The notes under the pieces are model-generated. The model was given only the letters and a program-made list of their open reading frames with translations, did not search any database and was not told the origin of the DNA. From Pleurotus djamor (taxonomy: Eukaryota; Basidiomycota; Agaricomycetes; Agaricales; Pleurotaceae), in contig JAPEVF010000025.1 of NCBI GenBank assembly GCA_029747585.1, positions 1 to 64,000 on the forward strand: a stretch of DNA of 64,000 bases. Reading direction: 5' to 3'. This document shows positions 33,956-46,000 of the stretch, piece after piece (position 1 is the stretch's first letter; each line of letters begins with the position of its first letter). The position numbers and the translations under genes were made by a program.

Positions 33956-36811
33956 CTAGAATAAAGAAGGTTGTGTCGGTAGCGTGGATGACTTGGTTGT
34001 AGCTGGTGAGTTGGGCATGCCCCAACTGGAGTTGGTGGATGCAGGCCGAGAGAGATTGGGCATGTTATTCGTCATTGGCGGGGTGGCATGCTGAGTCCAA
34101 TGTAAGTACCGACGGTGACAATGGGGAAAGTTACACTTACAGGAAGGGGAGCGATGCCAGTCACGCTTTCAGGAGACCCACTTGAAGAACCATCTTTACG
34201 GAAGAGGGTCGTATGCGAGAATGGATACAGGGGTACACCCACTTCGAGCGGCGTCTTGTGGGCCGTCATGCGAACGATTTCTCGCATTAGCCCTTGAAGC
34301 AGACGTTCCTGGCGTGCTGGGACAGAGTGAGTTTCTGAGCTCAAATATATTGGACATAACTCACTGCCTATCGGAGATCGCTTCCCGTATTCCAGCATGG
34401 CAAATCTAACGAAGAGGTCAGCGAGGACACTGGAACCAGCGGGAATGGAAAATCACCTTAGCACATTAATCTCTCCCCATACCGTCGATTCACGATCTGC
34501 GTCACCTATCTCAATGAAATACTTGCACAGTTGGACTTGCACAACAGCCGCCAGGTACCAGCATATCTATCCAAGCCATCAGTTTCGCCCGATTAACCGA
34601 CGTCATTCAACTTACCGTGACGAAAGGGTGTAGTCTAGTGATGTCAAGCGAAGTTGCGGAAAGCATATAATAAGCGGCAAGTATACAACGTGCAGAGTTG
34701 ACGCATCGCAGAGATGATACATTGGCCGGGTCAGTAAAGTCCAGGTACGGGTTGTGAAGCGTGATAGTCGCACTTGATGGAGTAGGTTACGCCAAGAGGA
34801 ATATGAAGCAGTTTGGAAACTCACGCATGGGGAACAATATGGACCATATACAAGTCAGTATCCAGTGAACTGCCTTCGGGTGCGTCGGTGACACCATTGT
34901 TGTTTTTGTAGATTTGTGGGAGGTTCTCCAGGAAATCGTTGTAGACAAGCTTGTCGAGCGCTTCGAAACCTTCAAGGTAGAACGGATTCTGGTTCTTGCT
35001 GGGGGCGGTGGGTGCACGCAGATTCCCTCGGACGTTATAATCAGTCACTCTGCCAAATAACATGACAGCCTTGATGAGCAAAATGAAGCTGTCAGTATAT
35101 TGCGGAGGGTGGCGAGTGAAGACGTCAGAGGTGGCGAGGTCCTGGGGATTACTCGGAACTGCAAGCTTCAGAAACTTATTATTAGCTTGCTGACAATGAT
35201 GGAAAAGTCGTGCATACTTTGGATTCGAAGTCGATGTTGCGTAAAGGGAGCTCAGTTCCAAGGTCCCTTTCATCGACGGCGTGGATCCAACCGCCAACAG
35301 AGGCTATACGGTCGAATATTATAGTCATCCACCAAGTTCGTCGCCGAGATTCGAGGTCGAGGAGGTCTTTAGGCGGAGCAAGATATGCACCGGGAGAATT
35401 ATTCCCATGGGTTGAGAAGGTACCGGGATAATTAAGGCGAAGCGGAACAGCGACGCGGGTTTGAAAGGCTGCAAATATCCAGACTTCTACCCACCGGCCT
35501 TCCTGGTAAAAGTACCAAGATAGCAGGATGCAAGCTTGCATGACGGAAAATATATCTTCGCCACTGGCCATGGTCTTGTCGATATATTGTCTTGTCTTCC
35601 CGGCATGGAACTCTGCAAACTGATCACGACGAGTTCCATCAGGCAAGGTCACGACATTTTGAGACGACCATCGGGACGCTGATGCGCACTAATTTAAGGA
35701 GTGAGTAATAGCTGATGGGAAAGTGAGGAAGACTCAACGATTGCATGCAACAATGCGGAATGAGGAAATCCTTGGTCTTTAGGACTCAGGTGCATCGACG
35801 CCAAAAATGATGGGCGATGAAGCACTCGCGAACCACATGGATCACATCTAAAGAATATGTCGATGCTATAACAACTATCAGAATATACAGGGGGAGAAAA
35901 CATTCGAGTGACGCACTAGTGATTCAGAACAGCTGGTTCGGGGAGATCTGGGTTCCAACCAGAAAACAAGAGATCCATAAATGGCACTGATCCAGACTTA
36001 GGTGTGAGGCTTTGGTTGTTGTCAGGGCTCCCATTCTGGCTACGTATCCCTGTTGGGCTATCGCCAGACATCATGGTCAGCATCGACTCGTTGAGAGATG
36101 CATGGGGGAGTACGATGCCGCCAGACTCAGCAGGAGGTTTGGATGGTTGGTTACCGGCAAGTTGGCTATGTACACTAAGGTGCCGATGGGGGGAGATAGA
36201 CCGAGCTGCTGTCTCCTGCTCGTGCAGTCGGGTTTTGAGTTGAGCTAGATGGCACAGAATATATAAAGACGATGAAATTCATAGATCGAAGACCTTACAT
36301 ATCTGCTCTTCCAGTTCCTTGATCTTTTCGACGGGATTGGTGTCAGGGGCAAGCGTAAGTCCCTCGACGGGATCATAGGAACATTGGGGTTCGGTGGGGT
36401 GGCTAGAGGCAAATTGAGGTGTTGATAGGGAGGAAACGGTTACTCGTTGCACTCACGCATAGCCAACTGGTGCTGGGACACTAACCAACGCCTCCCACTG
36501 CCTTCATTTTTTGAGATTGAGTCCAATGGCCGGAATGGCCGGAGAAAAGCAATCGCGCACCTTAGACAAGTCCCACAATGCGGACGAGCAGCATCACATT
36601 TCTAGAATAACATCCCAAGAAGATTAGCGGTTGAAGAGAACAAAAGTCAAGCGTGAGTACACACCAGTTTTCTCCGTCTGCAAGATCGGCATGCCTATTG
36701 AACATTTATCCTCCATCAGAGATAAAAGCAACGAATATCGAGGCAGGCCGTGAATACCTGGTTGCGCCTTAGAGCGGGCCTTGTCAGCCCATTGCTAGGT
36801 GCCTTGGGCAT
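33956..36811 (-). CDS. Zn2Cys6 fungal transcription factor with Fungal_trans domain (TF1)
   Basis: First exons are 36811-36758, 36694-36665 and from 36601. They give MPKAPSNGLTRPALRRNQ, then ACRSCRRRKL, then KCDAARPHCGTCLRC, an intact six-cysteine binuclear zinc cluster. A short coiled coil (PVEKIKELEEQICELKTRLH) and a Ser/Pro-rich linker follow. The middle-homology domain shows VLHRPSFLASMHLSPKD, then FSVMQACILLSWYFYQEGRW and LDLESRRRTWWMTIIFDRIA. It continues with ATITLHNPYLDFTDPANVSS. The tail is Ser/Thr-rich with SPATTKSSTLPTQPSLF. Length is about 750 residues over 13 or more exons. It is nuclear; target genes are unknown. The N-terminus and two intron positions match the other factor at 43098-46179, so they are paralogues. 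Confidence 0.87.
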
Positions 36812-37309
36812 TGACTAGACGATGATAAGACGTGGCGTGGTCGAGGTAAAAAGTTAGCGAAAGGTCCGTCGGAGGAAGGGAGGAGGGTGATATGAAGTTA
36901 TGATGGATTTGATGACAGTTTCTGGATAGCTTGATGTGGTGTACAGGTGAAAGATTACAAGATTCTAGTGAGCGTGGAGGTGGCTTGGGTGGTTCAAATA
37001 AAGCTGCGTTTGGAGGACTAAACGGGCAGGTTGCAACCTCGCAGCGCACGTGACACTCAGATTAGGCACCCTTGTCGACATTTCCAGGGTCGCTACTGCC
37101 ATGGGAAAGCGGAAACAAAAGCGTCGGCTTCATCAGACGGGTTGGGCTAGCGCGACTCTATGCGGGCCATAGCCTTTCACAAAATGACGCTGCATGCAGG
37201 TAGGTTGAATGCTATCGACGATCATAGTCAAGTATAGAATCTATTGCCTCATCACGACCTAAAGAGCAAAACCTTATATACTACTGGGTTCACTATCGTT
37301 TCGGGGAAC
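36812..37309. other. Intergenic region between TF1 and the YjbQ-family gene
   Basis: About 500 bp upstream of TF1 and downstream of the next gene. An antisense-looking 84-codon frame (36795-37049) has no recognisable content. No TATA or RNA gene was identified. Confidence 0.5.
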
Positions 37310-38140
37310 TCACAAAACTGTAGCCACGATTTTTCGAGAGTGCGCGATATGCCTGAACTCCGTGAGGTAAATCCCTTGGCAACAGGGTTGAATGTCATAG
37401 GCGTGTTATGTATGAAAAAACGGTACATCCTCACCTTGCCAGGTACCCAGATTCAGCCGACCGTTGGTGATAGGAATGCTGACACAAGGTCCCAGCAACG
37501 ACGCCTTTGTATGAGAGACGCTATTGGAAAGTCAGGAGGGACCTGAGATGCATAGGAAGCGGACTTGCGAATCACTTGGGGAACCCATCAACTGAGAACG
37601 ATAACATGAAAACATGCCGTAAAAGAGAACGTACTCGGGTCCCTCATCCGTGTGGCGCCAGTTCAAGCTCTCAGGAACGATGGTGTCCAACGCCATGTCC
37701 ATATCTCATCGGATTAGAGGCAGAATCAACATGACCACCAGTACGCTTCCAGAAACGGGGGGTTGCTTACCTCGCCTCACATCTAACGCATGGCTCTATG
37801 TCAGGCAAAGCTGACGATGAANTTTTTTGTTGTCCAACATACCAGGGTCACAGTTTTCATTTACTGTCAACGCCGCTGATGTGTGCTGTCTGATGTGCCC
37901 AAAAAGTCAACAGCCATCAGAGGTGCGTTATACGGTGGTACTCACATGAAGAGGAAAAGCATACCCGCCTAGTCACAGATCATATATCAAGTTGCTTGGC
38001 CATTCAGATATTATATGAAGGCATGCAATTCTTACGACAACGCCCTCAAGCTCTGGCCTGAGGTGAGAGAGTACTTCGTCTGTGACGAGATGACATCCTT
38101 TGGAGCGCCTGGAAAGGGTGAACGTTATTTGTTTACCCAT
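37310..38140 (-). CDS. YjbQ/UPF0047 family protein, seven exons
   Basis: No long frame reveals this gene, but a complete 135-residue protein can be spliced from 38140-38036, 37968-37946, 37889-37843, 37782-37771 (12 nt), 37704-37635, 37520-37435 and 37374-37310. All six introns are GT-AG and phases match throughout (408 nt in total). The product begins [20 protein letters not shown]. It then has [60 protein letters not shown] and SRKIVATVL at the stop. These are the family hallmarks, including the QHTSA and [10 protein letters not shown] motifs. Bacterial YjbQ has thiamine-phosphate synthase side activity; the true role is unsettled. The N at 37822 falls in an intron. Confidence 0.9.
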
Positions 38141-38272
38141 TAGATTTGCGAAAGATTTGCGAGCGTAGGTTGATGGGAAGAAGAGGCGGAGCCTCAGAGA
38201 TTGCTCAGAGACGTTGAGATCATGGATGGAATTTATGTAATCAACTACAGGCACAACAAGGTGGCTACGAAT

Positions 38273-39363
38273 CTAATCTTCGCCTCCAAACCTCCGATTG
38301 CGCTCAGTCCCTCCTCTGTTGCCTGGCACATTACGATTTCGACAGTGATTAGCGTAATGACCCTTCTCACCGCACTTGGCACGCAGGGTGTGAGAAACAC
38401 GAAGTAAATGACTAGGGTTTTTTTTTCTTACCTTGAAGCAAAGAACGTCTTCCATATTACGACGAGGGGGCCCTTGAAAGCCAGGTGGGCCACCTGCATT
38501 TCCCTGTCCACCGAATCCTCGGTCAAACTCAGCATACCTACCATAACCCGGAGGAGGGGGGGCCAAGTTCGCGCGTCGAGGGAACTTCGGGGGGCTCGTA
38601 TGCTTTGGGCAGAGGTAGATCGGGTTTGGGACTATGACGGTGATCAACTGTCTGGGGAAAAAAAACAAGACATCTATACATACTGTCCCCTGGGGCAATC
38701 AGGGCCCAGAGGGCACAGCCCAGTCAAATACAGTTGGCAAGCAACTCGGCGAACATGTTTGTGGGGGCAATTGGCCCCTTATTACGCATTAGATCAAGGA
38801 TGACCGCGTTAGATACAAACGTACCTAGTTTACAAAATCCTCTGTTATAGTCAGGACACTCAACCTTCCTCTCCTTCGGATGCGCGTACAAGCATTCGTC
38901 TCCCGCAGAGCAATACCCATGTTTAGCAAACCACCAGCACTCCGGCATACGACGTAGGTTGTACTCGTGCAGAAACTCGCAAGCATCGCCCTTCTTGCAT
39001 AAGCCACGTAGCCAATGCTTACAGACGGTTGAAAGACGTTCGCGCTCTCTGGGATGCGTTGGTGGAAGCTTGGGTGGTTGGAAGTTGAGTGCTGATGGCG
39101 CTGTATGGCGCAAAGGACAGTGTAGGGGACCAAGGGGACAGCCCGCGGGAGTCAATGCAAGTCTGCATATCTGTTCGTCTGCAAATGGACGAGATTAAGT
39201 CGCGAAATCTGAGGTCACAAGCATGATACGTACCTTTGTCAAGCTTGAGATTCAAGGCATTTTTGACAAATGACTCGGCGGTAAAATTGTTCTGATGGAA
39301 TTGCGGTAGGATGATATCTCGCAGAGCAGACGGCCCAACTAGGGGATTGGAGGTTGAGGCCAT
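38273..39363 (-). CDS. YTH1: mRNA 3'-end processing factor Yth1 (CPSF30), CCCH zinc fingers plus zinc knuckle
   Basis: Yth1/CPSF30 is the AAUAAA-recognising subunit of the cleavage and polyadenylation factor. The model runs from MASTSNPLVGPSALRDIILP to a basic tail (GGTERNRRFGGED) in about six exons. Five CCCH fingers are seen: CPLGPLHCPLRH, CKHWLRGLCKKGDACEFLH, CWWFAKHGYCSAGDECLYAH, CPDYNRGFCKLGPNCPHKH and CQLYLTGLCPLGPDCPRGH. A CCHC knuckle (CFKCGEKGHYANHC) follows, as in animal CPSF30. Yeast Yth1 lacks that knuckle, so its presence fits a basidiomycete. Its stop lies 132 bp from the start of the YjbQ-family gene on the same strand. Confidence 0.93.
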
Positions 39364-39546
39364 GAGTTGGATGGTGGATGCAAAAGGGAAGGTTTGAGGA
39401 ACGCCAGAAAAGTTCGTATAGAACCTGCTGTGATGACTAAGCCGGGCTAAACCTGAAAAGTAGTCATGTCCGCGGAAGCAGATTCTTGGGTGATCGGGTG
39501 GCTGCCATGCCTAATGCCCACATACATCAACAAGCATTATGCGACA

Positions 39547-39553
39547 TATATAA
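39547..39553 (+). promoter_or_regulatory. TATA box of the P450 gene
   Basis: TATATAA lies about 65 bp before the ATG at 39618, in a 254 bp divergent promoter shared with YTH1. Confidence 0.6.
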
Positions 39554-39617
39554 CCTCAGCAGCCCTCTTGCCTGACATGTCTTCTCTTGCCCCTGGACAG
39601 CGATCATCACGACCTCC

Positions 39618-41819
39618 ATGCCGAGTCTCAGCTTACACACTCTCCTTACAGTCGTCACCGTCGCCTTCGGTGTCACCGTTGGGCTGAAGAAACTCTGGTC
39701 TCGCAGGCTGCCCCTTCCCCCAGGTCCGAAAGCCTCTTGGATAGGCAACGTTTCACTTCCCAGAGTAAGGCAATGGGAGGTATACGCTGATGAATGGAAG
39801 AAGACATATGGTAGATCCCCCTTCTCATATCGCGTTGCGCAATCTTGTCAATTCTCGTCCTCTTCAGGTGACCTAATTTATGTGCACGTCTTCGGGAACC
39901 CCCTTCTCATTCTCAACTCGGCGGAGGCCGTCAACGATCTATTTGATAAACGGAGTGCTATCTATTCCTCTCGCCCTGTGAGAACCATGGTGGTTGAACT
40001 GTGAGTACCCTTCGTAGATTGAACCCACGCTTCGACTTCCTGAATTACCTCACATACATACGAAATCCATCTAGAATGGGCTGGGATTGGCTGTTCTCTT
40101 CGTTCCCCTATGGCTCTTGGTGGAGACAACACCGTGCCATGTTCCATCGACACTTCAACGTCAATTGCACCCACCTCTATCGGCCCATTCAGGTACGGTA
40201 CCGTTCATACTGAACAAGATGATTGCTCGCTAACCGATGGCTTCGAAGCTGAAAGAGACGCACGCTTTACTGAGGAACCTACTAGGCGACTCGGCTAACT
40301 TCCGGGATAATATCAGAAGGTACGCGGTCACAAACAAATCTGCTTCCTCGCGTCACGCAGTTCTCGCAGTTGGGGTGCTGCCATTGTTCTTAACATTTCC
40401 TATGGACATCAAGTCTCTGAGAAGGGGGACGAATATGTCGCACTTGCCGACCGGGCCCTCACTGGCCTACAGACTGCAGGTTTATTTGGAACTTACCTGG
40501 TCGATTATGTGCCTGCTCTCAAGTACGTCCCTGCTTGGATGCCTGGCGCTGGCTTCCAGCGTCAGGCCAGGGAATGGAGAAGACACACAGTCGAAATGGC
40601 TACACAGCCGTTCGGGATGGTTCGCCGTTGGATGGTATGTCCCTACCTTTTCTCGTAGCGACAAGTGTTTAACGCGGATATAGAATGATGGTGCTGCTTC
40701 TGAATCATTCGTCGCGACCGAACTTGATGAGGAAAACGTGGAAGAAGAGAAGGCCACTATTGTCAAGAATGTCGGAGCTACCATATACGCAGGTAAAGAC
40801 CAGTCACCGCCGAGGTCATCTTGCATTTGAACTTACCTCATGAAAACGCTGCCAGCTGGAGCGGACACGGTGAAACCTCTCCGCTCATTCAATTGAGTTC
40901 TTGCTGACAAAAAATTATCAGACCGTCTCATCCGTTTTGTCACTCATCCTTGCCATGGCATTATACCCTGATGTAGCAAAGAAGGCCCAGAGTGAGATTG
41001 ACCGCGTCACTGGAGGGCGCCTTCCTCAGTTCTCCGACGAACTTCCTTACATCGTACGTTCAATCTTCTTTCCGTATGCAGACGCATCAATTCATGAAAC
41101 TTCTTCTAGAACTGTATAACACGCGAGGTACTGGCTCAATGATACTCAATTCGTCACCCCACGGGAGCAGTAATTTTGCTTCTTGTTCTTTCAGCTTCTT
41201 CGGTGGCACCCTGTTACTCCAATGGGACTTGCTCGTACAGTTTCGGAAGATGATGAATATCGAGGATATCGTATCCCTAAGGGTACAACAGTTCTTCCTA
41301 ATGTCTGGTAAGCTCGTTTCTAATTTTCGGACTGCTCCAGACACTTAAATGTTCCAGGGGCATACTGCATGATGAGACAACGTATCCGGACCCTCTGGTG
41401 TTCAACCCTGATAGGTTTGCCGATCCTGCTGCGAATGAGGCTGCTGGGATAAACCCAGTTCCAGATGCGGCGTTTGGCTTCGGTCGAAGGTAAGTTCCTT
41501 GTTTGCTGCTATCTGGTTACCGAACCTAAAGGGGAAGCAGGATGTGTCCAGGACGATGGCTGGCCTTCCAATCCATATGGATAGCGGTCGCATCCATCCT
41601 GACCGTTTACGATATCCTCCCTCCCCTTGATGAAGAGGGCCGGGTGGTTCAACTCCGAGAGGAGTACACGCCCACTCTACTGAGGTATGCCCTAGATTTG
41701 TGACTTGCCTGTCTCACGTTGAATGCTCCCCTAGCCATCCCAAACCATTTCAATGTCGCATCGTTCCCCGGTCAAGTGCCGCAATTAACAAAATAAGGCA
41801 GACCACTGAGCCACAGTGA
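39618..41819 (+). CDS. Cytochrome P450 monooxygenase
   Basis: About 12 exons encode roughly 510 residues. The N-terminal anchor is MPSLSLHTLLTVVTVAFGVT, followed by the hinge RLPLPPGPKASWIGN. Further landmarks are SWWRQHRAMFHRHFN (C helix, heme propionate Trp/Arg) and AGADTTVSSVLSLILAMALY (I helix, acidic-Thr pair). ExxR is formed across an exon junction as CITRE|LLRWHPVTPMG. Then come YRIPKGTTVLPNVWGILHDE, NPDRFADP and the heme loop FGFGRRMCPGRWLA with the proximal Cys. All catalytic features are intact. It is an ER-bound, CPR-dependent class II enzyme. Family-level naming and substrate need comparison data. It ends 76 bp from the convergent prephenate dehydratase. Confidence 0.93.
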
Positions 41820-41895
41820 TTCTCCGCCCTAACGACCCAGAGCAGCAATATTTCAGACGTTCATGTAATTAACGACTATCATTACGGTTTTTTTT

Positions 41896-42949
41896 TCAAC
41901 ATTGCCAATAACCAAGTAAACACGGTGACCCTCCAACCTCGGACACTCGATGAATCGCCTTGCGGAGGGTAATCTCCCAGTCCTCCTGCTTGATTTCGCT
42001 CTGCTGTTGTTCTTCCTGTACTTCAAGGAAGTAATTGTCCTGAAAGGGGCGAGCTTGTAGTTCTGGCCGTCTATCAATCCGAGACACCTTCAGAGCGAGG
42101 GCATTCAGCATCGTTAGCGAGTCGTTCTTGTTAGGTAGGATATTGCCAAGTCGAATGAGGGCCTTCCGCGACGTCGGTGTTGGTTCGGCAGGAATAGGCT
42201 CAAGATCCTTTCCGATGACATAGAAGCGCGTAAAATTGTCTTCGGGGAAGTAGGATTAAGACGTCAAGCTTTCCAGGGAGGAAACATACCGTTCACATCT
42301 TGAATGCCCTCTTGGTGGACCTCGAGCCCCTCGATTACGGTCGCGCACAGTTTAGAGCAGATCGCCGCAGATTTCGCATGTTCGGGCATCAGTAAAGCTT
42401 CAGCAGCGGCCCCTGTAGATGGCATTTTGATCTTGGTGGCATGAGGGAAGTGTTTAGCGAGGAAGTTTTGACATTGTCCAAGGGCCTCGTGTGGAATGAG
42501 TTGAAGCTCATTCATGCAACAACGCGGCGATTACCTGTTCATGACTAAGGACTTCGACAATGTCATTGATGTCTAACCCTTTGCGCGATAGCAAGCAATG
42601 TTGAACGCTGAGGGTGACTTCCCCGATGACAAACAGGTCCTTCCCCACAATAGTTCGCCGGAGTTGATCGTAAGTTTCGACCACAGGTCCAAAGGTTGTG
42701 TTCTCTTGAGGGACGACCCCAAACGGTACATCCAGTGACAACGCATCAAAAACATCTTCACAGACAATTAGAAACGCCAGAGTTAAATGACAACGCCTAC
42801 CAGCTATGGTATCTTGTTTGATGTAATTGTGAGATGAACCAAAGTACTGGTGAGCAGCCTACGCTGGTTGTGGCAAAAGCTCGACTGATAGCAGCAGAAC
42901 GAACCTGATGAGTATATGTGCCCAGAGGCCCAAGGTAAGCAACGTTCAT
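41896..42949 (-). CDS. PHA2: Prephenate dehydratase
   Basis: This enzyme converts prephenate to phenylpyruvate in phenylalanine synthesis. Five or more exons give about 285 residues beginning MNVAYLGPLGTYTHQ, then AAHQYFGSSHNYIKQDTI. Catalytic-domain motifs are FGVVPQENTTFGPVVETYDQ, the family's VP.EN segment, then VLSHEQALGQCQNFL, STGAAAEALL and DNFTRFYVIGK (the TRF motif with catalytic Thr). An ACT-type regulatory region follows, with NDSLTMLNALALKVSRIDRR in place of the usual ESRP loop. The stop codons of this gene and the P450 are 76 bp apart, so the 3' UTRs must overlap. Confidence 0.92.
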
Positions 42950-43097
42950 TTCGACGCGTCCAAGAGATCCAAAGTGAGTACAACGGCGTTAAGGCGTAGG
43001 GTGCATAATACAGGGGCGTACGTACGCGTGAGGCAGCTCGGGTGGGTATCTAAAGTCTGGCTACATACTGGCTAAAATATAATAAAACGCAGAGAGT

Positions 43098-46000
43098 TTA
43101 ATTCGCGAAAGACCCGTATGAGGCGGGATCATACATATTTGATTTCAGACTAACATGCGGGATAATGGGGTCTGAGGGTTGTTCAAAAATATGAAGCAGT
43201 TCGGCTCCAGGACCAGCGAGCATCTCTGGAGAGCCGCGGATGAAAGTGGTATCGGCCAGAGACAAAGGTTCGATCCGACCGCACTGGGTCGCAATGAGGT
43301 CGCGCAGCATTTTGGCGAACCTAAAGGCCATAGGTATTCTCTCCCCAACCTTGGCGATTGCGTAGCTACAAAGCAACATGACACATCTGATAAAGGACTT
43401 AGGCTGACAATAAGACGTACTGGATGTAATCGAGTTCGCGGCTAAGAGTAGCTGCCTGTTCCAGGATTTCAGCATCTTGAGCCGCCTTCAAAAACCTGAC
43501 AAGAACTCGTCCAGCGATAAACCAACTGAACTGAATTCAAGGATTGATATGATGTCACGGCAATAAACAACATAAACTTACAACGCAGAAGGGCTCCAGA
43601 AGAGTGATGTCAAAGCTCGTTGCCCAAAGGCAATGAATAAGGTCAAGAATGGACCGGGCAGAGGCGAGGATTCGCAATGCGCTAACACATCCCCTGGAAG
43701 AGCTTAAGGTCAACGTGTCCAGGGTAAACATAGTTTCATGGCTGACCGCTGTTGGACATCCGCATGTGGATCATGTAATATTATGTTGGCGCTACAAATT
43801 TGAGGTTCAGAAGAGAGCAAGGAGCAGTAACCGTCAGTACACACCAATGTGGCATTAGCGATGCAGTATACAGCGTTGGGTCCACAATATTATCAGTCAC
43901 AGGAGAACGGAGATGGGGAGGGAACGACGTTGGGAACGCAGATACGGTGTCATCCAGAGCCACAAAAGCTGGGGATCCTCGAGGATCTATGTGTCCCGAT
44001 GAATCCGATGAATCAGCGTATGGGGAGGTAACTGAGACATCGCCAGCAAGGTGTCTAGACCTGAATCGCATATTGAATGTTTTTACTTGCGCTAATGTCA
44101 TGTAAGGAGGGGTCATCTGCAAGGTCGGTTTAAACTCACAAATTAAGATAGAACCCTTAATATACAGGATGAAAGAATCAACCTGTTTCTCAGGGTGGAC
44201 GAGAAGCAAGTCCTTCGTTTGGGCCCACTGACGCTCTGACGGCAGCACGAGGGTCTAAGCAGCATCGTTAATTGAGAGAACCTCTTGAAAGGTGACCGGA
44301 AACTTACGCCTTGATTAAATTGGTCAGCGCGAGGCGGTAGGAGTTGGCAAACATCATTGTCATCCATCGAAAGGGCCCATCCATTGCCAAATCCATGAAG
44401 CCGCTCATTTGCATATGCTAACCAGAATGCATTACGTCTCATTTCATCTTCGATTACTGTGCGAGCAGGAGGGAGTATGGAAGGAGGACGAAGTGCTTTG
44501 GTTATAGATATCAGACGAGGGAGCATGTTCAGACCCAATGGGGTGACTAGACGCAGTGCTTGGGCGGACGTCACAAAAACCTAGTTCGGAGGTGGGTCAT
44601 AAGTCATGACATCAGTGTAAAGGTGCTTACTTCTACCCATCTGACACGAGATCAAAATCAGAGTATTTAACGTTCAGAGAGATGGGACTACCTTGAATGG
44701 GACCAATAGAACCAAGTAAGGACGATGCGAGCTAGTCTCCAGACAGTCGGTATTATTGTGTACGCAAAGATGGTAGAAGGCAAACCTTGAAGGACATGGA
44801 ATAAATCCTGTCCGAGACTTTCTTGGCGATCAGCAAACTCTTTGGCAAGCCTTGCGTGCTCCTCAGCAAAGGAATCAGGTCGCGACTCCTTGATTCGATG
44901 CCTCAGCAAGAATAGTTCATCTTTTGTATGCAAGGGTATTGAGCAGGAGATCGCGAGATAGACTAAATACTCACCAGGCTCAACTTCGTTGAGATCTGGA
45001 AGGGGCGGAGAAGTTACGGCAGCAGTGTAGAGACTGCCGATGGCACATATAGCATGGAGGAGAGTAGTAGATGGGAATTTGGGGTGATCAGGAGCAAAGG
45101 ATAAGGATGTCATGAATGTTGTAGCGTGAAGCAAACGATTGCTGTGCGGATGGAAAACAAAGAAAAGCTCGACCCTGTTGATGTTCGACGTAAATTAGCT
45201 AGTAGACAGGAGTAGAATGCAAGCCGCACAGGTGCTTTAGAAGATCTGGCTCCGGTAATGAGGGTGGCCAAGCAGCGAAAATCAGACTTGTATGAACCGA
45301 CGGAGTAGTCGTCTGTTGTAAGTTGCTGGAATGGAAAGTGGGGAAGAATACATTTGGGTTAGTGTCAGCCGTGTGGCTGATTAAGGGATCGATATTTGAG
45401 TGTGCTGAAGGCGGGGTTAATGATGGTGAAGTTATCAGGCCAGAATGGAGTAGGGTGGGGGAGACGGAGGAGGTTGACGAGCGTGGTGTCTGCGGTGGTC
45501 CTTGCGTCGAGCTATTTTCTGACATCTCTTTTTGGCGTAATAAGGTCTCGAGTTCATCTAATGTGAAAGCATGAAGTAGGGCTGTGGGAGGTCGAAGGGC
45601 GAAACTCACTGATTCGCCGTTCGAGTTTCTCATACCGAGACTTGGGTCCCTCAGTGGAGCTGCCGCCACTGTCAAGTACTAAAACGGCACAAATCAACCT
45701 GAGTAGACGAGAGGAGTTCAGCCACGTAGGTTGGCTTACCGTCATCAAAAGTGCACTCAGGATAGGGAGGTAGTTGGTGTCCTGCCGGCGCGTGGGCTAA
45801 TGCATGCGTATGTGATCTTACGCAAGTTGAACAGGGTCTTTTGGCGTCACTGTGAACAGGGTTAATTTCAAGGCACTATAGGGAACACAGGGAGCGAACC
45901 ATTTCTACAGAATGCAAAGGTCAGACAATATAGGTGAATAACTTCACTCTTGAAGTAGACTCTTACCAACTTCCGCCTACGGCACTTGAATAACAGTTCA

